From DASQMT01 sp963835735 (lineage in GTDB: Bacteria > Actinomycetota > Thermoleophilia > Solirubrobacterales > Solirubrobacteraceae): DNA of 64,000 bases. The position numbers and the translations under genes were made by a program. Below the pieces are notes generated by a model, which worked only from the letters and a program-made list of their open reading frames with translations, was not told the DNA's origin and did no database searches. This document shows, piece after piece, positions 10,386 to 19,670 of this stretch. Numbering within the stretch: position 1 is the first letter of the stretch; every line of letters begins with the position of its first letter. Where the stretch lies: assembly GCA_963835735.1 (NCBI GenBank), contig CAWIGP010000007.1:1-64000 (forward strand), in the 5' to 3' direction.

Positions 10386-10713
10386 GTGATCGCCGCGCAC
10401 GGTGGGCTCGAATCGCTGGCACGAGCGGACGTCGGCGACGGCGCGCGTCTTCATCGGTGGACGGCTGTGGCGACACTCGGAAGGCCCAGAACGGTGTGAC
10501 CGTCGCGACGCCGGAATGCTCCGCCGGCACGACTACGTACTCGAGGTCCTGGGCGTGACGACTCCGTTGGCGCACTACATGTCCGGCCACCGCACGTACG
10601 ACGGGATCGTTGCTCCGACGCTGCACAGGATCTACCCCATGAGCAAGGAAGGCGGTGTCGAGCTGGACCAGCTCGGCGTAGCCATCGATCTGGCCGAGCT
10701 GCGGTTCGAGTAG
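10386..10713 (+). pseudogene. Remnant of a conserved actinobacterial protein, internally deleted
   Basis: The 5' end reads VIAAHGGLE and, after one extra base at about 10413, RWHERTSATARVFIGG. This matches the start of a familiar uncharacterised family (typically DAHGGLERW...). The 3' end reads YVLEVLGVTTPLAHYMSGH and ends with a DLAELRFE-type strand, the C-terminus of that same family. The normally long middle is missing, so only about 100 codons remain of what is usually some 250. The short GC-rich join between the halves looks like a deletion scar. Family recall is from memory and its function is unknown. Confidence 0.6.
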
Positions 10714-10719
10714 GTCCGT

Positions 10720-11620
10720 CTAACGTCTCAGTGAAAGGACCGCGTCCGCGAACGCTCCGGGCGCTTCTTGCGGCAGGTTGTGTCCGGCGTCGGGAACCTG
10801 GCGGTGGACGCGCGAGGCCGTGAAGTGATGCGCCGATGCGGTGCCGTCGGTTGCCGGAAAGTTGCCGTCCGCCTGACCGTCGAGCGTCACGGTCGGTACG
10901 CCGATCGGCGGCTGTTCGGCGAGTCGCAGCTCGAGATCTGCGTAGGCCGGATCTCCCGGCGCGAGGCCCAGTCGGTGGCGGTAGGAGTGCACGACGACGT
11001 CGACGTAGTCGTCGCCGTCGAATGCCGCAGCCGCGCGATCGAGCGTCGCGTCGTCGAAGTGCCAGCGCGGCGAGTTGCGTGTCCAGATCACCTTCGCGAT
11101 CTCCCGCCTGTTTGCGGTGAGACCGCGCCGGCCGCGCTCGGTGGCGAAGTAGAAGAAGTACCAGAACCCCGCTTCGAGCTCGGGTGGGAGTGGCGTGGTG
11201 GCGGCGGCGATGTCCTGGATCAGGTACCCGTTGACGGAGACGAGCCCGGTGCAGCGATCGGGCCACAGCGCGGCGACCACACACGCCGCGCGCCCACCCC
11301 AGTCGTAGCCGGCCAGGATGGCGCGCGGGATGCGGAGGGCGTCCATCAGGTCGATGACGTCGGCGCCGAGTGCCGCCTGCTGGCCCGAGCGAACGGTGCG
11401 CCTCGTCGAGGAACCGCGTCGGCCTGTGCCCACGCAGGTACGGCGTGATCACCCGCAGCCCCGCGGCGCCGAGACGGGGAATGACGTCGACGTAGCTGTG
11501 AATGTCGTACGGAAAGCCGTGCAGCAACACGACGACGTCGCCGTCGGCCGGGCCGGCCTCGTGATACGCGACCTCGAGCGGGCCGGCTCGCACCTGGCGA
11601 AGCGGTCCCAGCGCGATCAC
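10720..11620 (-). CDS. Alpha/beta hydrolase, epoxide-hydrolase/haloalkane-dehalogenase-like, one +1 frameshift
   Basis: GTG 11620 overlaps the stop of the upstream hydrolase gene (GTGA, 11617-11620). With one base skipped at about 11398 the product is 299 residues. The N-terminal half has the oxyanion motif LLHGFPYD. The nucleophile elbow is GYDWGG, with an Asp as in epoxide hydrolases and dehalogenases rather than Ser. The C-terminal His lies in VPDAGHNLPQEAPG. An aromatic cap region (WYFFYFATERGR) follows the elbow. The substrate is unknown; the coupling to another hydrolase suggests a shared pathway or tandem origin. Confidence 0.85.
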
Positions 11621-12450
11621 CGGGCGACGAAGTCCAGCAGCGCGGGATTGACCTCCTCGGGATGGGTCCAGCCGACGTTGTGCGGCCCACCCTCGACCCT
11701 GATCAGGCGGACGTCGTCGATCAGCGCGGGCAGACGCTCGGCCGTCGCGGCGAACGGGAGGATCCGGTCCTCGGTGCCGTGCACGACCAAGACCGGGACG
11801 TCGATCTTCGGCAGATCGCCGCGGAAGTCGGTCAGCCAGGTGGCGACACAGGCGTACGAGGCGTAGGGCGACGCGCCGGCGGCGACGTTGAAGCTGGCCT
11901 GCCATGCCTGATCGCTGATTCGGCTGCCGCCGAAGACGTCGACGTTGTAGAAGTTGTCGAAGAAGTCCTTGAAGTACGCATAGCGGTCCTTGACGATCGC
12001 CGCCTGGATGTCCTCGAACACCTTCCCGTCGACGCCTTCCGGGTTGTCGTCGCGCTTGAGTAGGAACGGCGGGATGGCGCCGAACAGCGCGGCCTTGCGC
12101 ACGCGCTTCGATCCGTACCGGCCGAGGTAGCGCGTCACCTCACCCGAGCCCATCGAGAAGCCGACCAGCACGACGTCGTTCAGATCGAGGTGCTCGATCA
12201 CCGCGTTCAGGTCGCCTGCGAACGTGTCGTAGTCGTAGCCGACGGTCGGCCGGCTCGAACGGCCGAAGCCGCGCCGGTCATAGCTGATCACGCGATGGCC
12301 GTTCGCCAGCAGCTCGCGTTCCTGGCGCTCCCACGAGTTCCCGTCGAGCGGATACCCGTGGATCATCACGACGGGGTCGCCGCTCCCGTGATCCTCGAAG
12401 TAGATCTCGATCGGTGCCCCGTTCTCGGACCCGACAGCGATGCGTGGCAT
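11617..12450 (-). CDS. Alpha/beta hydrolase of the non-heme haloperoxidase/perhydrolase family
   Basis: A complete 277-residue hydrolase. The catalytic triad is visible as S99 in GFSMG, D228 in HGTEDRILP and H257 in GGPHNVGW, with the oxyanion loop HGYPLDGNSW. This pattern belongs to the cofactor-free chloroperoxidase/esterase group, whose physiological role is usually ester or lactone hydrolysis. It is closely similar along its whole length to the hydrolase at 17167-18054, so the two are paralogues. It precedes and overlaps the dehalogenase-like gene, forming a two-gene operon. Confidence 0.92.
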   Translation of the reverse strand: MPRIAVGSENGAPIEIYFEDHGSGDPVVMIHGYPLDGNSWERQERELLANGHRVISYDRRGFGRSSRPTVGYDYDTFAGDLNAVIEHLDLNDVVLVGFSMGSGEVTRYLGRYGSKRVRKAALFGAIPPFLLKRDDNPEGVDGKVFEDIQAAIVKDRYAYFKDFFDNFYNVDVFGGSRISDQAWQASFNVAAGASPYASYACVATWLTDFRGDLPKIDVPVLVVHGTEDRILPFAATAERLPALIDDVRLIRVEGGPHNVGWTHPEEVNPALLDFVAR

Positions 12451-12548
12451 GACGTCCTCCTGGTTTCGTGGGCTTGCCCGCGGCGATCGGAAGGGTCGTC
12501 GTCGGGGCCGATCCTCGCGCCCGTCGAATCACTGGCCGACGCACTGGT

Positions 12549-15275
12549 CTACGCGGCGGCCAGCTCCTTGCGCGACCTGATGCCGAGCTTGGTGAACACC
12601 TTGCGGAGGTGCCACTCGACCGTGCGCGGGCTGAGGAAGAGCTGCGCGCCGATCTCCGGGTTCGTCAGTCCCCCGGCCGCGAGCCGAGCGATCTGCTCCT
12701 CCTGCGCCGTCAGCTCGTCGCGCGTGTCGTCCGTGCGCCTGCGGGCGCTCTCGCCCGTCGCCAGCAGCTCGCGTCTCGCGCGCTCTGCGAAGGCTGTCGC
12801 TCCGCCCTGGGCGAGCGTCTCGTAGGCCGGCCAGAGCTGCGCTCGCGCATCGACGCGCCTGTTCTCCCGGCGCAGCCATTCGCCGTACAGGAGCTGTGCG
12901 CGCGCACGCTGCAGTCGCATCCGCGTACGGCCCAGCAGTTCGATCGCCTGGACATGCAGCTCCTCCGCGGAGGTGTCCTCGGCGACGAGCGCCCGCGCGC
13001 GCGCTTCGATCCCCCGCGCCAAGCTCGTCCCGGCTGCGCGCGTTCGCTGCGAGAGTCGCTCGACCGCGTCCAGGGCGAGCTCCGACCGGTCGGAGCGGGC
13101 CGCGGCCTCGACCAGCTCCGGCAGCGACCACGAGAGGGTCAATGCATGCTCGTCGACGTTCGCGCGCTGCGCAGCATCGAGCGCCGCCTCGTAGTGGCCC
13201 AGGCCGTTGTGCAATATCGCGCGGGACCATTCGACGACCGTGAGCACGAGGCCCTCGCCCCGCTCGAGCGCCAGGCGCCTGCGGTCCTGCCCGCCCAGGA
13301 GCTCGACTTCACGCGCGTCTCCACGATATGCCGCCAACAAGAGCCGGCCGTGCACGATCGGCGCGTTGCCGGTCGCGGCGGTGATCGCGTCCGCTTCGTC
13401 CAACAACCTCCCCGCCGCCGTCAGATCGCATTCGTGCATCCTGAGGTTGGCGAGGAAGTTGAGGCTGCTCGGGAGCACGCTCAGCGCCCCCGCATCGCGC
13501 GCGCCCTGGATGTCGCGGGTCACGAGCTGGTTCCACGCGCCGTCGTCGAAGAGCTCGGCGGCTATGCGTGACGCCAGCAGCGACGCGAGGGCGTCGTCCT
13601 CGACACAACCCGTGGCCGCGCCGAACCTGGACAGCACGTCTCTGAGGACGCGAGCGCCGGCCGCGTAGCCGTCGGTGAAGCGGATCGCGAGGCCGTCGAC
13701 GAGCAGGTCCGTCGCGCGCGGTGCGGTCAGCGCACGCGGCGCGGCCCGTGCCGCCGTCGCGGCGGCCACGACACCGTTCCCGAGGTGACCCGCGAGGGTG
13801 GCGGCCCAGAGTGATTCCAGGTGCGTATCACGCGCGAGTACCGGAGAGAGCGGCTCGAACCGCCTCGCGGCGTCGAGCAGCAGCGGGGCGGCGTCAGAAT
13901 CGCGGCTGAGATCCAGCGCGATCTGTCCACGGAGCCGCTGGAGCCCAGCCCGGTCGAGCTCGCTCAACGGCTCGTGCGCGGCGTCCTCCAGCAACGTCGA
14001 CGCCGCACGAGGTAGACCCGCCAGGCGCTTCGCGCGGGCAGCGGCGAGCCGTCGCTGCCCGCGGCGGCTCGGATATGGAGTCAGCTCGGCGGCGCGCTCC
14101 AGGAACGCCGCGGCCGCGGCGACGCCGCCCCGCGCTTGCGCTCGCCCGGCCGACAACTCGAGCTCGGCGGCGACATCTTCGTCATGGGCGATCGTGGCCT
14201 GTGCGCGGTGCCACGCGTGGCGATCGGGGTCGGCGGCGGAGTCGGTTGCGGCGGCCAGCGCCCGGTGGACGCTGCGTCGCTCATCCGGCGCGGCCGTCCC
14301 GTAGATCGCGGAGCGAAGCAGCGGGTGCCGGAAGACGATCCGGGCGCCGACCCGGACGAGATCCTCGGCCTCCGCGGGAGCGAGCGCCTCAACAGGGATC
14401 GCGAGCTCGGCGGCGGCGCGCCAGAGCAAGCTCGGGTCGCCGAGCGGTTCTGCCGCGGCGACGAGCATCAACCGCTGCGTCTCGGGCGCAAGCTGCCGCA
14501 CCCGCTGCCGATAGCTGGCCTCGATCCGGTGCGGCGGGGCGAAGCCGCTCGAGAGATCCGGAGCTACGGCGCCGCGTGGAAGCTCGAGCAAGGCCAACGG
14601 GTTGCCGCGCGCCTCGGCGACGATTCGAGTGAGAATGCGCTCGTCCACCGGCCCGATCTGCGTCGAGGCGAGCAGCTCCCGCGCCTCCGTGGTCGACAAC
14701 GGCTGCAGCCGGTGCTGAGGCAGGCCGGCGAGCTCGTCGCGTGGGTCGCCGTCTCGTTCGGCGAACACCATGCCGACCGACTCGGCATCCAGACGCCTCG
14801 CGACGAACGACAGCACCTGCGCCGACGAGCGATCGAGCCACTGGGCGTCGTCGATCAGGCAGACCAGCGGACGCGTCTCCGCCGCGTCCGAGAGGAGGCT
14901 GAGGACCGCAAGAGCGACCGGGAATCGCTCGGGCCGGCGCGCGGCCGACAGGCCGAAGGCCGTTCCGAGCATGTCGCGTTGGGGCGCCGGCAGGTGCGCG
15001 AGCCCGTCCAGGAGCGGGAGGCAGAGTTGATGCAGCGCCGCGAAGGCGAGCTCCATCTCGGACTCCACCCCGGCTGCACGGATGACGCGGCAATCCTCGG
15101 CGCGCGTCACCGTGTGCTGGAGGAGCGCCGTCTTGCCGATGCCGGCCTCACCGCGCAGGACGAGCGCGGCGCTCCTGCCTGCGCGCAGGGACTCCAGCAG
15201 CTCACCGAGCACGGCGTACTCGGTCGTCCGGCCGCACAACGCGGGCGGTGCAGGCAGAACTGCCGGAGCTGCCAT
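12549..15275 (-). CDS. LAL-family AAA ATPase / LuxR regulator (copy 3)
   Basis: An intact 908-residue LAL regulator. The N-terminal ATPase has Walker A RGEAGIGKTALLQH and Walker B LVCLIDDAQWLD. The helical middle contains repeated alanine-rich TPR-like units. The C-terminal LuxR HTH has ELTAQEEQIARLAAGGLTN and SPRTVEWHLRKVFTKLGI. It shares architecture and many exact motifs with the two LAL genes at 4389-10024, so the three are recent paralogues. Its lack of any frameshift contrasts with copy 2. The hydrolase genes downstream on the same strand are possible targets, but no operator was identified. Confidence 0.93.
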   Translation of the reverse strand: MAAPAVLPAPPALCGRTTEYAVLGELLESLRAGRSAALVLRGEAGIGKTALLQHTVTRAEDCRVIRAAGVESEMELAFAALHQLCLPLLDGLAHLPAPQRDMLGTAFGLSAARRPERFPVALAVLSLLSDAAETRPLVCLIDDAQWLDRSSAQVLSFVARRLDAESVGMVFAERDGDPRDELAGLPQHRLQPLSTTEARELLASTQIGPVDERILTRIVAEARGNPLALLELPRGAVAPDLSSGFAPPHRIEASYRQRVRQLAPETQRLMLVAAAEPLGDPSLLWRAAAELAIPVEALAPAEAEDLVRVGARIVFRHPLLRSAIYGTAAPDERRSVHRALAAATDSAADPDRHAWHRAQATIAHDEDVAAELELSAGRAQARGGVAAAAAFLERAAELTPYPSRRGQRRLAAARAKRLAGLPRAASTLLEDAAHEPLSELDRAGLQRLRGQIALDLSRDSDAAPLLLDAARRFEPLSPVLARDTHLESLWAATLAGHLGNGVVAAATAARAAPRALTAPRATDLLVDGLAIRFTDGYAAGARVLRDVLSRFGAATGCVEDDALASLLASRIAAELFDDGAWNQLVTRDIQGARDAGALSVLPSSLNFLANLRMHECDLTAAGRLLDEADAITAATGNAPIVHGRLLLAAYRGDAREVELLGGQDRRRLALERGEGLVLTVVEWSRAILHNGLGHYEAALDAAQRANVDEHALTLSWSLPELVEAAARSDRSELALDAVERLSQRTRAAGTSLARGIEARARALVAEDTSAEELHVQAIELLGRTRMRLQRARAQLLYGEWLRRENRRVDARAQLWPAYETLAQGGATAFAERARRELLATGESARRRTDDTRDELTAQEEQIARLAAGGLTNPEIGAQLFLSPRTVEWHLRKVFTKLGIRSRKELAAA

Positions 15276-15475
15276 CAGCCGAGCATAGGCCTGTGCACCC
15301 TCGGGGCGGGGGCGTCCGAGAACCCAGCGGCGTCCCCTCCTCTCGCCGGCGCGATCGCGTCGCAGAACTCATTGCATCAACTGGCTCCGCTCGATCCCCT
15401 TCGGTGAGGGTGGCCTACACGAGCATTTGGAGGTGATTGTCACTACGATGCGGCGCGACCCAACGGAGGAGCGAC

Positions 15476-15889
15476 ATGCCGGAGATCCCCGACGTCAGCG
15501 CGATCACCAAGCAGGTCAGGGCGCGCATCAAGCAGATCGAGGAGCAGCTCACACAGCAGCGGACGCTCGCCAATGAGCTCGAGCGGCTGCGCGGCGCGCT
15601 GGCGCGCCTGGAGGGTGAGGCGCGCTCGAGGGTGCGCGGCGGCCGCCGCACCCGTCAGTCACGGGCAGCGACGCCCACGCGTCCCGCCAAGTCGGCGGGC
15701 GCGCCGGCGCGCGCCCCGCGCGGTCAGAACAAGGCCAAGGTGCTCGACGCGCTCAAGAACGGGCCGATGACCGCATCGGAGATCTCCAAGGCCACCGGCA
15801 TCGCCACCGGGACCGTCAGCACGCTGCTCACCAAACTGGCCAAGTCCGGCGAGCTCGCCAAGGCCGAACGCGGCTACAAGCTCCCGTAA
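15476..15889 (+). CDS. Winged-helix protein with N-terminal coiled coil
   Basis: A 137-residue protein starting at ATG 15476 behind GGAGGAG. Residues 5-50 form a heptad-like charged helix (QIEEQLTQQRTLANELERL), followed by an Arg/Ala/Pro-rich linker. A C-terminal winged helix-turn-helix follows (KVLDALKNGPMTASEISKAT, TGTVSTLLTKLAKSGEL). This organisation is typical of small actinobacterial MarR/IclR-like DNA-binding proteins. The coiled coil probably mediates dimerisation. Nothing in the neighbourhood identifies a target. Confidence 0.8.
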   Translation: MPEIPDVSAITKQVRARIKQIEEQLTQQRTLANELERLRGALARLEGEARSRVRGGRRTRQSRAATPTRPAKSAGAPARAPRGQNKAKVLDALKNGPMTASEISKATGIATGTVSTLLTKLAKSGELAKAERGYKLP

Positions 15890-15903
15890 GCGAAGACGAG
15901 GCC

Positions 15904-17019
15904 TCACCCGGCCGGCGGCGTTCCGCGCGACGTCGAGTCCTCCAGGTGCGTCGACCAGCGCTCCTCGATCCGCCCAAGCCGCCAGATCAGGAGCGCGATC
16001 ACCCAGGTCGCGATGAACATGGCGACGATCACGAACCCGAGGAAGTTGATGTCGACGTTCTCGAACCAGTTCCAAAAGGATCCCGACAGGTCGAGTTCTG
16101 AGCTGATCAGTCCAGCGACTTCGATCGTGCCGATCACCAGCGCGACCGCCACCGACAGGCCGGTGATCGTGAGGTTGTAGAACACCTTGCGGACCGGCTT
16201 GGACAGCGCCCAGCCGTAGGCGAAGTTCATGAACGCCCCGTCGATCGAGTCCATCAGCGACATCCCGGCGGCGAACAGGATCGGCAGGCAGAGGATCGCG
16301 TACCACGGCACCCCGGCTGCCCGCGGGCCGCCGGCGATGACGAAGAGCGCGACCTCGGTCGCCGTGTCGAACCCCAGCCCGAACAGCAACCCGACCGGAT
16401 AGAGGTGCCACGGCTTGGCCACGGCCTTGGTCACGCGGCCGAACAGACGGTTCATCAACCCGCGGCTGTCCAGTTGGCGGTCGAGCCCGGCTTCGTCGTA
16501 GCCGCCCGTCCTCATCTCGCGGAACACCTTCAAGATGCCGATCAGGATCACGATGTTGATCGCGGCGATCAGGTAGAGAAATCCACCGGACACCGCGGTG
16601 CCGACGTAGCCGGTGGCCTGGTGCAACGTCGAGTGATCGTCCTTGACGGGCCCGTCGAGCGAGCGCACGCCGATCGAGATCAAGAGCACGAGTGCGAAGA
16701 CGATCGTCGAGTGCCCGAGTGAGAACCAGAAACCGACGGTCAACGGCCGCTTGCCTTCGGCGATCATCTTGCGTGTGGTGTTGTCGATCGCGGAGATGTG
16801 ATCGGCATCGAACGCGTGTCGCAGCCCGAGTGTGTAGGCAGTGACCCCGATCCCGATCGTCAGCACTCCGGCCGTGCCGACGTGGTCACGGCTCGGCGCG
16901 AGGAACGCGAGCAGCGCGGCGAAGCCGAGCACGTGCAAGCCCGCCACCGCCACGACCATCGCCGCCAGCGTGCGCCGCTCGCGACCGCTCATCGACGCCC
17001 AGAACCGCGACCTCATCAC
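15904..17019 (-). CDS. NiCoT-family nickel/cobalt permease (HoxN/NixA type)
   Basis: A 371-residue integral membrane protein. The family signature RHAFDADHISAIDN (about residue 70) supplies the His/Asp metal-recognition residues in TM2, and LGHSTIVFAL is the second NiCoT signature. About eight hydrophobic segments are visible. It transports Ni2+ or Co2+ across the cytoplasmic membrane with high affinity. The start overlaps the stop of a short membrane peptide (ATGA, 17016-17019). No nickel enzyme is encoded nearby and no metal riboswitch was seen upstream. Confidence 0.93.
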   Translation of the reverse strand: MMRSRFWASMSGRERRTLAAMVVAVAGLHVLGFAALLAFLAPSRDHVGTAGVLTIGIGVTAYTLGLRHAFDADHISAIDNTTRKMIAEGKRPLTVGFWFSLGHSTIVFALVLLISIGVRSLDGPVKDDHSTLHQATGYVGTAVSGGFLYLIAAINIVILIGILKVFREMRTGGYDEAGLDRQLDSRGLMNRLFGRVTKAVAKPWHLYPVGLLFGLGFDTATEVALFVIAGGPRAAGVPWYAILCLPILFAAGMSLMDSIDGAFMNFAYGWALSKPVRKVFYNLTITGLSVAVALVIGTIEVAGLISSELDLSGSFWNWFENVDINFLGFVIVAMFIATWVIALLIWRLGRIEERWSTHLEDSTSRGTPPAG

Positions 17020-17120
17020 GCGGTGGCGCCCGCGACGCGCGGGAAGAACCCGAGCGCCAGTGGCGCGAGGAGCCCGACCGCGACGACGATCAGCAGATTC
17101 GTAAGGTGGACAGCGGGCAT
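17016..17120 (-). pseudogene. 34-residue membrane peptide resembling the N-terminus of a Kef-type antiporter
   Basis: ATG 17120 opens MPAVHLTNLLIVVAVGLLAP, then LALGFFPRV and a stop. The segment LTNLLIVVAV-LLAPLALG is what the first transmembrane helix of CPA2 (Kef-type) cation:proton antiporters looks like in actinobacteria, where the protein continues for another 350 or more residues. Here it stops after one helix and the stop overlaps the NiCoT start. It could be a truncated antiporter relic or a genuine small membrane peptide coupled to the permease. Confidence 0.5.
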
Positions 17121-17166
17121 GCGCGGGCGGTCCGGCTCGGGGCTCAGGCCGCCCGCGTCCGCAAGC

Positions 17167-18054
17167 TCACATCTGGCCGGTAGCCGCGATCGCTCCGGGT
17201 CTGTCTCCCGCCTCACTCCCGAGGAACGAGAGCAACGCCGAATTGACCTCGTCGGCGTGAGTCCAACCGACGTTGTGTGGGCCGTCCGGGATCTCGACGA
17301 CGGTCAGATCGGCGATCAGCCGCTCGTCGCGCAGTCTTGCCGCGGTGAGCTCGAACGGGAGCACCCGGTCGGCGGTGCCGTGCACGGCCAGCACCGGGAT
17401 GTCGATCTTGGGCAGATCGCCGCGGAAGTCGGTCAGCCACGTATCGACGCACGCGTACGTGGCATAAGGCCCGGCGCCGGCGGCCACCTGGGAGCTCGCG
17501 CGCAACGCTGAGTCGCTGAGCCTCTCAGGCACGGACACGTCGGTGTTGTAGAGGTTGCCGAGGAACGAGTCGAGGAAGGCGTAGCGGTCGGCGACGATCG
17601 CCTGCTTGAAGCCCTCGAAGACATCCCTGGGAACGCCTTGCGGGTTGTCGTCGGCCTGCAGCAGGTACGGCGCGATCGACCCGATCAGCACCGCCTTGCT
17701 GATTCCGGCCGAGCCGTAGGTCCCGAGGTAGCGGGTCACCTCGCCGGTGCCCATCGAGAACCCCGCGAGCACGACGTCCTCGTCGAGCGCGAGGTGATCC
17801 AGCAGCGACCTGAGATCGGCCGCGAACGTGTCGTAGTCATATCCCGTCGCCGGCTGGCTCGAGCGCCCGAACCCGCGCCGGTCATAGCTGATGCAGCGAT
17901 ACCCCTGTCCCAGCAGCACGCGTTCCTGGCGCTCCCACGAGTTCCCGTCCAGCGGATAGCCGTGGATCAGCACGATCGGCTTGCCCGCGCCGTGATCGTT
18001 GTAGTGAAGCTCGACGTCGGCGCTGTTCTCGGTTCCAACTTTGATGAGTGGCAT
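17167..18054 (-). CDS. Alpha/beta hydrolase, perhydrolase/non-heme haloperoxidase family (paralogue)
   Basis: A 295-residue protein with the same triad layout as the hydrolase at 11617-12450: nucleophile Ser in GFSMGTGEV, Asp in HGTADRVLP and His in DGPHNVGW, with the shared loop HGYPLDGNSWERQE. The start ATG 18054 gives MPLIKVGTENS, matching the paralogue's MPRIAVGSEN. A roughly 15-residue C-terminal tail (EAGDRPGAIAATGQM) is extra. These enzymes are cofactor-free esterases able to form peracids; the natural substrate is unknown. Confidence 0.92.
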   Translation of the reverse strand: MPLIKVGTENSADVELHYNDHGAGKPIVLIHGYPLDGNSWERQERVLLGQGYRCISYDRRGFGRSSQPATGYDYDTFAADLRSLLDHLALDEDVVLAGFSMGTGEVTRYLGTYGSAGISKAVLIGSIAPYLLQADDNPQGVPRDVFEGFKQAIVADRYAFLDSFLGNLYNTDVSVPERLSDSALRASSQVAAGAGPYATYACVDTWLTDFRGDLPKIDIPVLAVHGTADRVLPFELTAARLRDERLIADLTVVEIPDGPHNVGWTHADEVNSALLSFLGSEAGDRPGAIAATGQM

Positions 18055-18083
18055 TGATGCTCTCCGTCCGGTGATCGGTCTGT

Positions 18084-19076
18084 TTACGCCTGCTCGGATG
18101 TGAGCAATCCACCGGACGTGGCATCGCTTTGGGCATTCGGTACGCCCAGGAACGGGAACTCCGTCAGGTAGTCGTCGTGCGGCCCGACGCCGTCGGAGGT
18201 CACCCGGCCGTGGGTCAGGAACGCCATCCGCACGTCGTAGACGTCGTCGGTGACAACCCGCCCGTTGGGGTAGTGCGCCGGCCGATTGCGGTCGTAGTGG
18301 AGGATGTCGGGAAGCACGGTCAGGACGGTGTCCCTGGCCTCGGAAGGCGAGTAGCCGCGACCCTCCAGCAACCGCGACCACGGCGCCAGGTACTCCGCCA
18401 GGTCGTCGGCCGGGTGTCCGGCGTTGAACTTGTCCTTGAGTTCGTCGAGGAAGAACGGGTTGAACGACGGGTTCCCGACGCGGTCGACCTGCACGAGCTC
18501 GCCGTCGCGCCGCACACTCACCGTTGCCCAGACTCCGATCTCCGCACCATCGCCGAGCACCTCGTTGGGGACCTCCAGCGCCATGCTGAGAACGTTCTTG
18601 CCGGCGAACGTGTCGTCGCCCGTGAACTGAAAGTCATGGAACGCACCTTCACCGTCGGCGAAGAATGGATCGCTGCGCACCGCGATGAACACACGACACG
18701 CGCCGGCCTGGACCGGCTTCGCCATGGCGTCGAAGCCGACGGGCGTACCCTCGACGAGCTTCGCGCCAACGGGCTCGGGATCCCGGGCCTGGCTTCCTGT
18801 CGCGTAGTACACGGTGCCGGTCTGGCTGCCGCCGTCCGACTCGGAGAACACAAATGAGAACGCAGCGTCGGCCTGCGCGTCTCCGTCGTTGTCGACGTTG
18901 ATCCGGTAAACCGCCTCGGGGTGAAAATCGGCGCCCGTCATGAATGGATTCACGTCGATGATCAGCACCGTCTTGCCCGGATTCTCCGGCGACTCGAACA
19001 CGAAGAGATCGGTCAAGTCCAGGCGCGCGTCGTCACCCGGGAACTTGAGCATCGCGGCACTGAAATGGTTGGACAT
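18084..19076 (-). CDS. DUF4331-family protein
   Basis: About 330 residues. The N-terminal part (LDLTDLFVFESPENPGKTVL, IIDVNPFMTG) and the later PFFADGEGAFHDF and LSMALEVPNEVLG segments are the hallmarks of DUF4331, a beta-rich family of unknown role. The ATG at 19076 has GGAGG four bases upstream; a second in-frame ATG at 19079 is too close to that site. No signal peptide is visible with either start. The gene stands alone between the perhydrolase and a DUF1801 gene on the same strand. Confidence 0.85.
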   Translation of the reverse strand: MSNHFSAAMLKFPGDDARLDLTDLFVFESPENPGKTVLIIDVNPFMTGADFHPEAVYRINVDNDGDAQADAAFSFVFSESDGGSQTGTVYYATGSQARDPEPVGAKLVEGTPVGFDAMAKPVQAGACRVFIAVRSDPFFADGEGAFHDFQFTGDDTFAGKNVLSMALEVPNEVLGDGAEIGVWATVSVRRDGELVQVDRVGNPSFNPFFLDELKDKFNAGHPADDLAEYLAPWSRLLEGRGYSPSEARDTVLTVLPDILHYDRNRPAHYPNGRVVTDDVYDVRMAFLTHGRVTSDGVGPHDDYLTEFPFLGVPNAQSDATSGGLLTSEQA

Positions 19077-19168
19077 CATGCCTCCATGTCTTGCTGGTGC
19101 GTTTCCACGCCTCAGCAAGGTCAGTGACGCCGCGAGCGGGCTTCTTACCGTCTAGATGCGAGCCGCTC

Positions 19169-19195
19169 GGCCGCCGCGGAGATCGCGGCGCGGCC
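19169..19195. terminator. GC-rich hairpin after the DUF1801 gene
   Basis: GGCCGCCGCG and CGCGGCGCGGCC flank a GAGAT loop, giving a long, slightly imperfect stem 10 bases after the DUF1801 stop on the minus strand. There is no T-tract, which is usual for terminators in this kind of genome. The assignment rests on position and symmetry. Confidence 0.45.
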
Positions 19196-19205
19196 GTGGC
19201 TGTCG

Positions 19206-19670
19206 TCAGCTTGCTGCTTGCTTCACGAGCGCGCCGATCCTTGCCTCTTCGGCGGCGGTCAACTCCTTCAGCGCGAAGGCGGTCGGCCACATCGCGCCTT
19301 CGTCGAGGTTCGCCTCGTCGCTGAAGCCCAACGTCGCGTACCTCGATTTGAACTTCTGCGCGGGTTGGAAGAAGCAGACCACCTTGCCGTCCTTGGCATA
19401 CGCGGGCATCCCGTACCAGGTCTTGGGCGAGAGGGCCGGCGCGCTGGCCTTGACGATGGCGTGGAGCCGCTCGGCCATCGCGCGATCCGGTTCCGGCATC
19501 TCGGCGATCTTCGCGAGCACGTCGCTTTCCCCGTCCGCCTTGCGCGCGGACGCCTTCAGCTCTTGGGCGCGCTCCTTCATCGCGGCTCGTTCCTCGGCCG
19601 TGAATCCCTTGGACGCCGTGCCGGTAGCGGACTGCTGCGTGCCCTTCTTTGCAGCTTTCCTCTCAGCCAT
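19206..19670 (-). CDS. DUF1801 (YdhG-like) protein
   Basis: A 154-residue protein. The first 55 residues are Lys/Ala-rich and probably disordered. The rest is a DUF1801 domain: the MAERLHAIVKASAPALSPKT helix, WYGMPAYAKDGKVVCFFQPA, then RYATLGFSDEANLDEG. This fold is related to frataxin-like and YdhG iron-handling proteins, but its biochemical role in actinobacteria is not established. A GC-rich hairpin follows the stop. It appears to be a single-gene transcript. Confidence 0.85.
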   Translation of the reverse strand: MAERKAAKKGTQQSATGTASKGFTAEERAAMKERAQELKASARKADGESDVLAKIAEMPEPDRAMAERLHAIVKASAPALSPKTWYGMPAYAKDGKVVCFFQPAQKFKSRYATLGFSDEANLDEGAMWPTAFALKELTAAEEARIGALVKQAAS

